Both the position numbers and the translations under genes were made by a program. A stretch of 64,000 nt of DNA, taken from positions 2,971,962 through 3,035,961 of the forward strand of contig NZ_CP125669.1 of the NCBI RefSeq assembly GCF_030053775.1, given 5' to 3'. Within the stretch, counting starts at the first letter, position 1. The number at the start of each line of letters is the position of its first letter. The notes under the pieces were generated by a model, which saw only the letters and a list, made by a program, of their open reading frames with translations, was not told where the DNA came from and did no database searches. The stretch is from Acinetobacter corruptisaponis. Its GTDB lineage: Bacteria; Pseudomonadota; Gammaproteobacteria; Pseudomonadales; Moraxellaceae. This document shows positions 52,082-62,835 of this stretch, piece after piece.

Positions 52082-52423
52082 ATGCAAATAACAATTCGTG
52101 GACACCATTTAACCATTACACCAGCAATTGAAGAAAATATAAAAGCGAAGTTTAGCCAAATGACCAAGCATCTGGATCATGTGAATAGCATGCAGATCAA
52201 GCTGGCTAAGGATCATCAAATAGACAAACGGTCTCATAAAGGGAGTGCAAACCATATTGCGGAAGCGATTATACGTTTGCCAGGGGTTGAGCTGTTTGCT
52301 CAGGCGACAGCTGATGATATGTATACTTCGATTAAAAAGCTGACAGAAAAATTAAAACGACAGCTAGCCAAACATAGAAAGATGCAGTGTTCTTATCAGC
52401 ATGAACTTGCGGTAGCATCCTGA
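52082..52423 (+). CDS. hpf: Ribosome hibernation promoting factor (short HPF)
   Basis: 113 aa from the ATG at 52082 (five residues shorter than the longest frame, better ribosome site). RaiA/HPF fold: MQITIRGHHLTITPAIEENIKAKFSQMTKHL, then LPGVELFAQATADDMYTSIKKLTEKLKRQLAKHR. Lacks the long C-terminal dimerisation domain, so it is the short gammaproteobacterial form acting with RMF-type 100S formation. In enterobacteria ptsN-rapZ-npr follow; here a terminator follows instead. Confidence 0.93.
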   Translation: MQITIRGHHLTITPAIEENIKAKFSQMTKHLDHVNSMQIKLAKDHQIDKRSHKGSANHIAEAIIRLPGVELFAQATADDMYTSIKKLTEKLKRQLAKHRKMQCSYQHELAVAS

Positions 52424-52442
52424 TTTTGGCGTTCTAATTAGA

Positions 52443-52471
52443 AGAGGCTTTTTTGAAAAGCCTCTTTTTTT
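52443..52471 (+). terminator. Terminator after hpf
   Basis: AGAGGCTTTT (52443-52452), loop TTG, AAAAGCCTCT (52456-52465), then T run. It separates rpoN-hpf from ibaG-murA. Confidence 0.9.
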
Positions 52472-52562
52472 ATAGATAAAAATGAAACCTTACTGAATTA
52501 TGTGAAAAAGTTATAGTAAAATATATCGTTTTACAGCAATGCTTGTATAAGAGGTCTTGGTA

Positions 52563-52814
52563 ATGAATAGTGAGCAGCTCACGCAAATTTTAAAAGAAGC
52601 TTTCCCTGAAGCAGAAGTGGCAGTGAGTGGACAAGCTGGGAAATTTGACCTTCGCATTGTTGACGATCAATTTGATGGTAAACGGACTGTGACTCGTCAA
52701 CAGGCTGTTTATGCACCCCTGAATTCCTATATTGCGAGTGGTGCAGTTCACGCTGTTACGATTCGTGCAATGACAAAAGACGAATGGCGCAAAGCAAGCC
52801 TTTTCGGAGCCTAA
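52563..52814 (+). CDS. ibaG: BolA family protein IbaG
   Basis: 83 aa from the ATG at 52563, after AAGAGG. BolA-like fold with EAEVAVSGQAGKFDLRIVDDQFDGKRTVTRQQAVYAPLN and AVHAVTIRAMTKDEW. The conserved His/Cys site for glutaredoxin [2Fe-2S] sharing is represented by H62 in AVHAVTI. It lies 6 bases upstream of murA, the same pairing as in E. coli, where IbaG (YrbA) is acid-induced. Confidence 0.92.
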   Translation: MNSEQLTQILKEAFPEAEVAVSGQAGKFDLRIVDDQFDGKRTVTRQQAVYAPLNSYIASGAVHAVTIRAMTKDEWRKASLFGA

Positions 52815-54760
<1,946 letters not shown>

Positions 54761-54783
54761 TCGATAAATAGTTTAAATTTTGG

Positions 54784-54807
54784 AGGTCAACTTAGGTTGG
54801 CCTTTTT
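54784..54807 (+). terminator. Terminator after hisG
   Basis: AGGTCAAC (54784-54791), loop TTAG, GTTGGCCT (54796-54803) with one wobble, then T run. Confidence 0.8.
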
Positions 54808-54966
54808 ATTTGATTTTGGGGTTAGGGAAAATATAGGCAAACAAGAACAGGAGGTTGATCGAGAGACTCTTTCTTTGTGATTGATTTTTTAGGCTGATAT
54901 TGCATCCACAAGGACGATGAAAAAGAGTAAACTTAGCGTTCTCTTTTTTATCTTGTGGGTAAATTG

Positions 54967-56259
54967 ATGCGACGTTTATCGACTCAGGATCAGAATTTTA
55001 AACAGGCATTTGCTGAGCTTTTGGCATTTGAAACTGTCAATGATCCTCAACTAGTACAGACTGTAGACCAGATCATTGCTGATGTCCGTCAGCATGGCGA
55101 TGAGCATGTACTTAAATTAACCCAACAGTTCGATCGACATCCAGCGCATCAATTCTCCGATTTAGAACTTAGCCAGGAACAGCTTAAAACAGCATTTGAT
55201 GGGTTAAGTGCTGAAATCCGTGAAGCCCTGGAGCTGGCGGCAAAACGGATTCGTTCATTCCATCAGGCTCAAAAGCAAGAGGGGTGGACTTATGTGGATG
55301 AGTTGGGGAATACCCTGGGACAGAAAGTTACGCCTCTTGATCGGGTTGGGATTTATGTGCCAGGTGGTTTGGCATCTTATCCATCCTCGGTATTGATGAA
55401 CGCACTGCCAGCCCATGTGGCGGGTGTTCCTGAAATTATTATGGTGGTGCCTGCACCAAATGGTGAGCTCAATCCATTGGTCTTGGCCGCCGCATATTTA
55501 GCTGGGGTCAGTCGAGTATTTACTATTGGTGGTGCGCAAGCAGTAGCAGCCTTGGCCTATGGAACCCAAACTGTTCCAGCCGTGGATAAAATTACAGGTC
55601 CAGGTAACCGTTTCGTTGCTGCGGCAAAACGGGCCGTGTTTGGTCAGGTGGGCATTGATATGATTGCTGGACCTTCAGAAATTCTGGTCTATGCTGAGGG
55701 CGAAAACAATGCAGAATGGCTGGCGATGGATGTATTGTCTCAGGCAGAACATGACACAGTTGCCCAAGCCATTTTCATTACACCAGATGAGGCACTGTTA
55801 AATGCTGTGGATGCAGCTATTGAAAAACATCTTGCTGAATTACCAAAAGCAGAGATTGCCCGTACTTCAATTCAAAACCGTGGTGCGCTTGTTCTGGTTA
55901 AAGACCGTACAGAAGCGATTGAACTGATCAATCAGGTTGCGCCTGAGCATTTGGAACTATGTCTGGATGATGCTGAATTGATGAGTCAAGATATTCGTCA
56001 TGCAGGTGCAATCTTTATGGGGCGTTATACGCCAGAAGCGATTGGTGATTATTGTGCAGGGCCAAACCACGTCTTGCCAACCTCAGGCACAGCACGTTTT
56101 TCATCGCCATTGGGTGTTTATGATTTTCAGAAACGTTCAAGCCTGATCATGTGCTCACAGGATGGGGTTAAAACGCTGGCAAAAACAGCCGATGTACTTG
56201 CAGTGCAAGAAAACCTTGATGCGCATGCACGTTCAGCACGTTATCGTTATAAATTTTGA
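54967..56259 (+). CDS. hisD: Histidinol dehydrogenase
   Basis: 430 aa zinc enzyme performing the last two oxidations of histidine synthesis. [71 protein letters not shown] and [18 protein letters not shown] cover the NAD and Zn-binding blocks. The ATG at 54967 is chosen; a GTG at 54955 adds four residues. Separate from hisG by a terminator and about 200 bases. Confidence 0.97.
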   Translation: MRRLSTQDQNFKQAFAELLAFETVNDPQLVQTVDQIIADVRQHGDEHVLKLTQQFDRHPAHQFSDLELSQEQLKTAFDGLSAEIREALELAAKRIRSFHQAQKQEGWTYVDELGNTLGQKVTPLDRVGIYVPGGLASYPSSVLMNALPAHVAGVPEIIMVVPAPNGELNPLVLAAAYLAGVSRVFTIGGAQAVAALAYGTQTVPAVDKITGPGNRFVAAAKRAVFGQVGIDMIAGPSEILVYAEGENNAEWLAMDVLSQAEHDTVAQAIFITPDEALLNAVDAAIEKHLAELPKAEIARTSIQNRGALVLVKDRTEAIELINQVAPEHLELCLDDAELMSQDIRHAGAIFMGRYTPEAIGDYCAGPNHVLPTSGTARFSSPLGVYDFQKRSSLIMCSQDGVKTLAKTADVLAVQENLDAHARSARYRYKF

Positions 56260-56298
56260 GCTAGTGTGTAACTGCGATTATTGCTACGTAAATATAAA

Positions 56299-56398
56299 CC
56301 TCTCCCCCAACCCTCTCCTGAAAGGAGAGGGGGCTGGCCATAAATATATATGGAATCAGTGGAAGATTCCTCTCCCTGTGGGAGAGGTTAGGAGAGGG
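56299..56398. repeat. REP/BIME-like paired palindromes between hisD and hisC
   Basis: Two GC-rich palindromes in an AT-rich gap: CCCTCTCCT/AGGAGAGGG (56311-56331, loop GAA) and CCTCTCCC/GGGAGAGG (56369-56387, loop TGT). The outer left CCTCTCCCCCAACCCTCTCC and outer right GGGAGAGGTTAGGAGAGGG are inverted copies of each other, so the whole can form a head-to-head BIME-type structure. Similar CTCTCC-type intergenic elements are common in Proteobacteria. Confidence 0.88.
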
Positions 56399-56415
56399 CT
56401 AAAAGAGAGAATAAA

Positions 56416-57504
56416 ATGACGTTTACAACAGAACAAATGCGTTTTTGGAGCCCAGAAGTTCGTGAATTAGAGCCTTATGTGCCAGGTGAACAGCCTAAAA
56501 TTCAGAACTTACTCAAACTCAATACCAATGAAAACCCATATCCACCATCACCAAAAGTTGTGGAAGCAGTACAGGCTGTGTTAGCAAATCAGGCTGATGC
56601 CTTGCGTTTATACCCTGACCCTGATGCAACCGCCCTAAAGCAAGCGATTGCCAATCAGCAAAAAGTTGAGCTTGATCAGGTTTTTGTGGGTAATGGTTCA
56701 GATGAAGTCCTAGCCCATATTTTTAAGGCATTCTTTATCCAGAAAGAACCTGTGCTTTATCCTGACATTACCTATAGCTTTTATCCAGTTTATAGTCAGT
56801 TCTTTGGAATCCAAACCAAGCAAATTCCTTTGAATGAAAATTTTGAAATTGATGTTTCAGATTATCAGCAGGAAAATGGCGGCATTATTATTACCAATCC
56901 TAATGCGCCAACCAGTATTGCATTGGGTTTGGATCAAATTGAACAAGTTTTGCAGGCCAATCCAGATCGTGTGATTGTCATTGATGAAGCCTATGTAGAT
57001 TTTGGAGCAGAATCAGCAGTTCAGCTTGTGAATCAATACGATAATCTGGTGGTTTGTCAAACAACCTCCAAGTCACGTTCCCTTGCGGGTTTACGGGTTG
57101 GCTTTGCCATTGCACAAAGCCATTTGATTGCAGCACTGGAAGCAGTCAAAAATAGTTTTAACTCCTACCCAATCGATCGCTTTGCGATTGCAGCGGCAGC
57201 GGCTTCATTTGAAGATCAAGCTTACTTTGAAGCGCAATGTGCAAAAGTGATAGAAAGCCGTAAAAAACTGGTTGGTGATTTGACTGCTTTAGGTTTTAAG
57301 GTATTGCCATCAAAAGCTAATTTTATTTTTGCCACTCATCCACAATATGAAGCCGCCAAGCTTGCAGAGCAACTCCGTGAGCAGGGCATTATTGTCCGTT
57401 ATTTTAATAAACCAAGAATTGATCAATTCTTGCGAATTACGATTGGGACAGATGAACAAAATCAGCGTTTAGTCGATACATTCAAAACGGACATATTATC
57501 GTAG
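56416..57504 (+). CDS. hisC: Histidinol-phosphate aminotransferase
   Basis: 362 aa PLP enzyme. [11 protein letters not shown] at the N-terminus, [16 protein letters not shown] and the Schiff-base Lys219 in [14 protein letters not shown] identify HisC. The ribosome site (AGAGAG) comes just after the BIME-like repeat. The stop TAG is part of a second REP-like palindrome (57501-57525). Confidence 0.97.
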   Translation: MTFTTEQMRFWSPEVRELEPYVPGEQPKIQNLLKLNTNENPYPPSPKVVEAVQAVLANQADALRLYPDPDATALKQAIANQQKVELDQVFVGNGSDEVLAHIFKAFFIQKEPVLYPDITYSFYPVYSQFFGIQTKQIPLNENFEIDVSDYQQENGGIIITNPNAPTSIALGLDQIEQVLQANPDRVIVIDEAYVDFGAESAVQLVNQYDNLVVCQTTSKSRSLAGLRVGFAIAQSHLIAALEAVKNSFNSYPIDRFAIAAAAASFEDQAYFEAQCAKVIESRKKLVGDLTALGFKVLPSKANFIFATHPQYEAAKLAEQLREQGIIVRYFNKPRIDQFLRITIGTDEQNQRLVDTFKTDILS

Positions 57505-57525
57505 GGGAGTATCGCATACGCCCTA
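57501..57525. repeat. REP-like palindrome spanning the hisC stop
   Basis: GTAGGGG ... CGCCCTA with inner GTAT (57509-57512), CGC, ATAC (57516-57519). Flanks equal those of the element at 18951-18975. The hisC stop codon is the TAG of the left flank. It lies between the two convergent genes hisC and pabB. Confidence 0.7.
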
Positions 57526-57535
57526 TTTGTACCGA

Positions 57536-58906
57536 TTATGAAGCCTCATTTTTCTGCCATGTGTTGAGCAAATCAAGCATGGCAGAGATTTTATCAAAAC
57601 ATTCCTGATATTCTGCTTCAGCATCAGAAGCGATGGTAATGCCACCACCTGCCCAGACCGATAATTGATCCTGATACTTTTGAATACTACGAATCAGGAT
57701 ATTCCAGCGTCCTGTACCATCAAAATTGAAATAACCCAAACTGCCACAATAGGCGCCCCGTGGTGCTCCCTCAAGCTCCTCAATAATCTGCATGGCACGA
57801 ATTTTAGGTGCGCCCGTAATTGAACCACCAGGTAGGGCAGACAATAGCATCTGCATTGGATTGACATCTTGCTTTAAAGTTGCTGTGATTTCACTGACCA
57901 TGTGATGCACTTGATTAAAGCTCTCAATTTCAAAGAGTTTACTTGTCTTTACCGAACCAGTTTCCGCATAAACACTGAGGTCATTACGTAATAAATCTAC
58001 AATCATCACATTCTCAGCCTGATCTTTTTCAGAGTTACTGAGTTTGGCTTTGGAAGCTTGATCCTGTTTGGAATCATCAAAGCGTGGCATGGTTCCTTTA
58101 ATTGGTCGGGTCTTGATTTTTCTCTCATGCTGAAATTCGATAAATAACTCAGGTGAACAACTGAGTAGCTCAAAATCATCAAGTTTTAGATAACCTGCAT
58201 ACGGTGCATGGGTCAATTGCCATAATTCTTCGGCTTTATCTAATAGCGTTCCTTGTACTGTTGCCTTAAATTCTTGTGTTAAATTGATTTGATAACAATC
58301 ACCTGTCTTGATGTACTCCTGAACCTGATTGAATGCTTCAAAATATTGTGCTTTTGACCAACGGGAAGTGCATTTTTTTAAGAGTTGAAGTGTTGTTAAT
58401 TCATTTTCTTGGGCTTGGTTGAGAAGTCTGGAAATAGTTTCATAAATATTCTGCGCTTGTTCCTCATCACTATAAAAATACCATGCACCATCCTGAAACT
58501 TTAAAAAGGTAGAATATTTACCTAGAAAAAAGCTGGGTTGTAGATGACTAGAGACATCAATAAATTGATCTGCACTATAGTCATAGCTAAAGAAGCCAAT
58601 ATAACCACCCTTGAAAGAAATATCGTGCCCTAAGGATTCTAGAGAATGATTAAAATTTGAGAACTCAATCACTGATGTGACATCTTGATTTATTTGATAT
58701 TGATTAAATTGAATTTGATGAAACTGTGTCAGCGTTGACTGCTGAAATTTCAGAAAATTTTTGGGTAGAAATCCAATAACAGGAAAATTTTGGTCATTGA
58801 GATACACTAAACCAGTTAGATGATAAAGTTTCGAGAGAAGCGTAAATGCAGAAATGAGTTGCGTGTTAAGCTTTTGCTGGAAATAAGACATAAAACGAAA
58901 GTACAT
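57536..58906 (-). CDS. pabB: Aminodeoxychorismate synthase component I
   Basis: 456 aa chorismate-utilising enzyme. RPIKGTMPR with Lys270 marks PabB (covalent lysine intermediate) rather than TrpE, which has Ala there. Also YQINLTQEF, LLSCSPELFIEF, DLLRNDLSVYAETGSV, LPGGSITGAPKIRAMQIIEELE. N-terminal 170 residues are divergent and Phe/Gln/Asn rich. Makes 4-amino-4-deoxychorismate for folate with PabA (not here); folK is at 4666. Alternative start M6. Confidence 0.94.
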   Translation of the reverse strand: MYFRFMSYFQQKLNTQLISAFTLLSKLYHLTGLVYLNDQNFPVIGFLPKNFLKFQQSTLTQFHQIQFNQYQINQDVTSVIEFSNFNHSLESLGHDISFKGGYIGFFSYDYSADQFIDVSSHLQPSFFLGKYSTFLKFQDGAWYFYSDEEQAQNIYETISRLLNQAQENELTTLQLLKKCTSRWSKAQYFEAFNQVQEYIKTGDCYQINLTQEFKATVQGTLLDKAEELWQLTHAPYAGYLKLDDFELLSCSPELFIEFQHERKIKTRPIKGTMPRFDDSKQDQASKAKLSNSEKDQAENVMIVDLLRNDLSVYAETGSVKTSKLFEIESFNQVHHMVSEITATLKQDVNPMQMLLSALPGGSITGAPKIRAMQIIEELEGAPRGAYCGSLGYFNFDGTGRWNILIRSIQKYQDQLSVWAGGGITIASDAEAEYQECFDKISAMLDLLNTWQKNEAS

Positions 58907-59410
58907 TCATATACATTTGGATAGATAAATTGTACTACAACGTTTCACATGTTACTGATCTTTATCTTGCCTTGAACTGGAAATTGATCAATATTTGAGA
59001 AATATGAGGTTTATAATTATTTTATGAAATAAAGTGTATTGAGTTTTGAATTAATACAAGTAAAAAGAGATTTTGTTTACATTTTGAAAACCAGAATTTT
59101 ACTAATTAACAGACAAGTATTCAAACTACTTAAATTGATTTAAAAAAGAATTTTTATAAAAAATTATATTTATCTTTATCTTATGAAATAAAAAACTATA
59201 AATTTTAGATAAGAAGATAATGCCGTTTATCGGGTAGTCTATAAAAAGTGCTTAACAGGAGTTGAACATAAAATAACAAACAGGTAATTTAGTACTTGCT
59301 AAGCGAACTACTCAAGGATTGGAAGTTCAAGTTGTCATTAAGAAAAAAACGACCGCGAACAGTTTAGAGTAGTGAAAGTCAAAAAATAAATGCTCTTGGG
59401 AGAGTGCTCA
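58907..59410. other. AT-rich gap upstream of filA
   Basis: About 500 bases with no supported gene. It contains two near-identical short blocks (TTATGAAATAAA at about 59021 and 59183). I could not fix promoter boxes or a leader. The pabB promoter must lie at its left end and the filA promoter at its right end. No -24/-12 sigma-54 site was found. Confidence 0.5.
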
Positions 59411-60463
59411 ATGAAAATGTTTACTAAACTTGCTTTAGTTTCTTCAGTGGCAATTAGCGCAAACGCTATGGCTATGCAGTCTATGGATGATGCTGCACTA
59501 AGCGCTGCAACAGGTCAAGACGGTATCAATATCGGTATCGGTATTTCTCGCGTTGAAATTGATAAAGTTTTAATTCACGATAATGATGGTTTGAGAGCAG
59601 ATGGTGGTTTGCCAGCAGATCCTACTACTACTCCACCTACTGCAGTAACAGTTGGTTCTAAAGGTGGTACAGGTACTGCGGGTGCAATCGTATTGGGTAA
59701 TGCGACAACTAAGGGTGTTGTAATTACTGCAAATACTGCATCACTTTTAGCTAGCCATAACCTGGCTGATATTGTAATCGATACTGATGCGGGTACAGGT
59801 ACAAATGGTGCGTTCATTAATATCGCTGCTGAAGTTTCAGGTTTAAATATTGACATTGGTCCAATTGGTGTATCTGCTTCTAATGCTGCAGGTTCTACTG
59901 TTCGCCGTGGTAATGATGCTTCTAACTACAATGAAATTTTATCTGGTTTGTCTTTAAAAACGGGTAAAATGGATGCAAATATCCAGTTAGGTGCTGCTCC
60001 ACAAGGTGCCATGATCGTATTAAGCACGACTATGCAAGGTGGTTTGGAAATCACAAATCTTGGTATTAATGATGCATCAACTAACGGCGCAACTATTGGT
60101 TACACTAATGCAACTCCTCCTGTTGCTATTACAACAACTGCGAATGGTGTAATCCAACTTGATAGCATTCGTGTTTCTGATAGAGCTGGTGCTGACTTAA
60201 CGATCAATGCGAAAGTGGCTGTATATGGTGAAGATACTGCTGGTGGTAAAGGTTACCTGCAAATCGCAACTGGTTCTGGAGCAGCATACAGTGCTACTTC
60301 TGTAGCAGCTACTGACTCTCAAGATGTTTACATCAAGGGTGTTCATTTAGGTAGTGCAACAGCTGCTTCAATCGGTGATGTAGAAATCCAAGGTTTAGCA
60401 ACTTACTATGGAGCTACTGGTAGCCAAAAAGCTGGTGCTTTGATCAAAATTTCTGGTCACTAA
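59411..60463 (+). CDS. filA: FilA: exported Gly/Ala/Thr-rich surface protein
   Basis: 350 aa from the ATG at 59411, with GGGAGAG 6 bases upstream. Sec signal peptide cut after A21 (ANAMA), then MQSMDDAALSAATGQDGI (22-39), a segment of the DUF6160 type whose hydrophobic spacing resembles a bacteriocin double-glycine leader, with G35-Q36 in place of Gly-Gly. The rest is low-charge and beta-rich (G, A, T, N, I, V), with no cysteines and repeated short strands such as NIDIGPIGV, as expected for a fibre or amyloid-like subunit. Own terminator follows. Confidence 0.85.
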   Translation: MKMFTKLALVSSVAISANAMAMQSMDDAALSAATGQDGINIGIGISRVEIDKVLIHDNDGLRADGGLPADPTTTPPTAVTVGSKGGTGTAGAIVLGNATTKGVVITANTASLLASHNLADIVIDTDAGTGTNGAFINIAAEVSGLNIDIGPIGVSASNAAGSTVRRGNDASNYNEILSGLSLKTGKMDANIQLGAAPQGAMIVLSTTMQGGLEITNLGINDASTNGATIGYTNATPPVAITTTANGVIQLDSIRVSDRAGADLTINAKVAVYGEDTAGGKGYLQIATGSGAAYSATSVAATDSQDVYIKGVHLGSATAASIGDVEIQGLATYYGATGSQKAGALIKISGH

Positions 60464-60475
60464 TCAGTTACCAAA

Positions 60476-60504
60476 CAAAAAAAGCGCATTATGCGCTTTT
60501 TTTG
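60476..60504 (+). terminator. Terminator after filA
   Basis: GCGCA (60484-60488), loop TTA, TGCGC (60492-60496), extended by A8/T7. Predicts filA mRNA in excess over filB-D. Confidence 0.88.
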
Positions 60505-60817
60505 TTTTTATTTTAAAACTTTTTTGCTGATAATATCTCGGACTTAATGACTAAGATTCAGATGAAAAATGTTATGTAATAGGAGGTAAAAAGGAATTAA
60601 ATAAATAATATTGTTTCTATATTGTAATATTTATCACATTAAACTATAAAAATGAGTCTAAAGTATAAAATAAGACAACATTTCGTCAAAAAAAACTAAA
60701 AAAAAGCTGTTTTTTTTTATAAAAGAAGGTATCTTCAACAAACAAGGATGGGGTGTTTACGGACACTAACAATAAAATGAATAAGGCAAGTTGTGCCATG
60801 GTTAGAAAAAGAGACTT
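60505..60817. other. filA-filB gap
   Basis: About 310 AT-rich bases with no supported ORF. AGGAGG at about 60582 is followed only by a very short frame (stop within a few codons). Likely holds a second promoter or leader for filB. Confidence 0.45.
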
Positions 60818-61651
60818 ATGTTAGAGATCGCTTTAGGCTCAGCATTGATGTATTACTTTACAACGCAAGCCTTCGAAATAGAAAAAAAGCCAGAGGGGAC
60901 TGTGTATTACACAGAAACGTTGGATTCTCGTAACCCTTCATTTACTCGTAATCACCGTGAAGCTGTTACGATTAGACCTGCTGTGGAATATCAGTTCCGT
61001 GGAATTGTTCGCCAAGCATATGATTATAGCTGTGGATCTGCTGCATTAACCACACTTTTGAACGGTTATGGCGGTTTACGCTTAACAGAACAACAAACCA
61101 TGAGTGGTCTTTTACAGTACGGTGAATATCAGCGAATTATCGAGCGACGTAGTTTCTCGTTATTAGATATGAAGCGTTTTGTTTCTGCGTTGGGTATTAA
61201 TAGTGGGGGATATCGTGGTGAGTTTTCCGACCTTACAGCACTGAAACAACCTGCCATTGTGCCTATTACCTATGCTGGTTTTAAACATTTTGTGGTATAT
61301 AAGGCATATAAGGATGGGAGAGTTTACGTTGCTGACCCATCATTGGGTAATATAAGTTTTGATGAGATCCGCTTTAAAGAGATATGGGATAACAATACGT
61401 TATTTATTGTTGATATCCCTGAACAATATAGAAAGAACTTTTTAGCTTTACAGGATTCGGATATGCGTCATGTAGAAGATGCAACAGTGAATCGATATGC
61501 ATTTGCCGAAATTCAGTTCCCAACACAAAAGTTTGAACATAATGCAGATAAAGCCTCAACAATGCGTCGGGTATTAGATGCAGACCCTAACTCATCAACT
61601 TATAACAAACCGATTAACACTTATATGCGCTTATATTACAAGCGGAAGTAA
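60818..61651 (+). CDS. filB: FilB: C39-type cysteine peptidase
   Basis: 277 aa. Papain-like C39 core: oxyanion Gln66 and catalytic Cys72 in RQAYDYSCGSAALTTLL, His157 in FKHFVVYK, Asp173 in VADPSLGNISFDE. This is the family of double-glycine bacteriocin-leader peptidases and of FapD of the Pseudomonas amyloid operon. There is no ABC-transporter domain. The N-terminal hydrophobic stretch IALGSALMYYFTTQA may be a weak signal/anchor but lacks positive residues. An in-frame stop at 60803 limits the start to 60818. The C-terminal 60 residues are an extra region. Confidence 0.88.
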   Translation: MLEIALGSALMYYFTTQAFEIEKKPEGTVYYTETLDSRNPSFTRNHREAVTIRPAVEYQFRGIVRQAYDYSCGSAALTTLLNGYGGLRLTEQQTMSGLLQYGEYQRIIERRSFSLLDMKRFVSALGINSGGYRGEFSDLTALKQPAIVPITYAGFKHFVVYKAYKDGRVYVADPSLGNISFDEIRFKEIWDNNTLFIVDIPEQYRKNFLALQDSDMRHVEDATVNRYAFAEIQFPTQKFEHNADKASTMRRVLDADPNSSTYNKPINTYMRLYYKRK

Positions 61652-61677
61652 TTCTGGAAAATCAGCAAAATTAATGT

Positions 61678-62826
61678 ATGAATAGGATGCAAAGTAAAAT
61701 GAATAATACATGGATGAAAATGAGTGTATTGGCGTTAAGTTTAAGCGCAATTACATCTTCACTTTATGCTGAAGAGCAGGCATCACCTGATGTTGTAACT
61801 GAAGAACAATCGCAAGTGGGTACTGCAAGTAATCCAGAACCAGTGCCTGTAACTACGGATTCAAATGCCACGGCCACTGAAAGTGGGGCCAATCAAGCTG
61901 CAACTGCATTACAAAAAAAAGAAAGTGATGCAACCCAGGAAACAAATTTGCAAGAAGTGTTTACTTCTAATGAACGCCAATACTCATTAATTAAGAAAGG
62001 CATTTTCTCATCCTATTACGATCTAGATTATACCTATTACCGTGATAGTCGTCTTGATTTAGCAATGAATGATAGTAATAGTTCCTTGTCAAGATTACGT
62101 GTTGAAGAAGATGCCAACCATACTTTAACAAATACGTTTACAGTCCAATATGGCTTTCTCGATAATGTTACTTTATCTGCATCTTTACCCTTTGTTGCGA
62201 AGAATGACTTACTTCAAGATAAGACAACGGCAGGGCTAGGCGATTTAAGTTTCAGTGCACGTTGGGAACCATTCCCATTAAAACAGGGACGTCTTCCACT
62301 TGTTTTATTTGGTAGTTTATCAACAAAAACGGGTGATAGTCCCTATGATGTGGGTGTGGATGAACTGTCGACAGGTAAGGGGTATTATTCTGCTGGTTTT
62401 GGGGCGAGTACACGAAAATATATTGATCCTGTTGTGCTGTTTACCTCTGTGTCTGCCAGTTACGGTTTAAAAGAGTCTGGATTAAATCAGCTACGTGGTA
62501 GTCGTATTTTAGAAAGTTTTGATCCAGGGTTGAGTGGGGGCTTCTCTTTCGGTTTTGCATACTCCTTTAACTATGATGTGTCTTTGACAATGTCATATCA
62601 ACAAAGCTTTAATACAGGTGCAAAATTCTACTTTAAAAATGATGAAAGTTATCAATCCGCTGATCAAAGTAGTTCCATGTTGTCTTTTGCGCTTGGGGTT
62701 AGGGTCTCACCTGAGACAATCGTCAATGGTTCAGTTGGTATTGGTTTAACTGAAGATGCACCAGATGTATCTTTGGGCTTATCTTTCCCGCTTGATATTA
62801 TAGGCTTTGGTAAAAAGCTTCGTTAA
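61678..62826 (+). CDS. filC: FilC: outer-membrane beta-barrel, FapF-like
   Basis: 382 aa. Signal peptide cut near residue 31 (SSLYA before EEQ), a Glu/Thr/Ala-rich N-terminal segment of about 75 residues likely periplasmic, then a helix (RQYSLIKKGIFS) and a barrel of alternating aromatic strands (SYYDLDYTYYRDSRLDL ... VSLGLSFPLDIIGFGKKLR) ending in basic residues. Layout resembles FapF/phenol_MetA_deg barrels: N-terminal helical plug then pore. Start could be 61678 or the ATG at 61699. filD follows after 9 bases. Confidence 0.8.
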   Translation: MNRMQSKMNNTWMKMSVLALSLSAITSSLYAEEQASPDVVTEEQSQVGTASNPEPVPVTTDSNATATESGANQAATALQKKESDATQETNLQEVFTSNERQYSLIKKGIFSSYYDLDYTYYRDSRLDLAMNDSNSSLSRLRVEEDANHTLTNTFTVQYGFLDNVTLSASLPFVAKNDLLQDKTTAGLGDLSFSARWEPFPLKQGRLPLVLFGSLSTKTGDSPYDVGVDELSTGKGYYSAGFGASTRKYIDPVVLFTSVSASYGLKESGLNQLRGSRILESFDPGLSGGFSFGFAYSFNYDVSLTMSYQQSFNTGAKFYFKNDESYQSADQSSSMLSFALGVRVSPETIVNGSVGIGLTEDAPDVSLGLSFPLDIIGFGKKLR

Positions 62827-62835
62827 GGAGAGATA

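Noticed and set aside
58907..59410. Sigma-54 promoter for filA
   Set aside because: No GG-N10-GC arrangement at plausible distance; the rpoN gene nearby is not evidence by itself.
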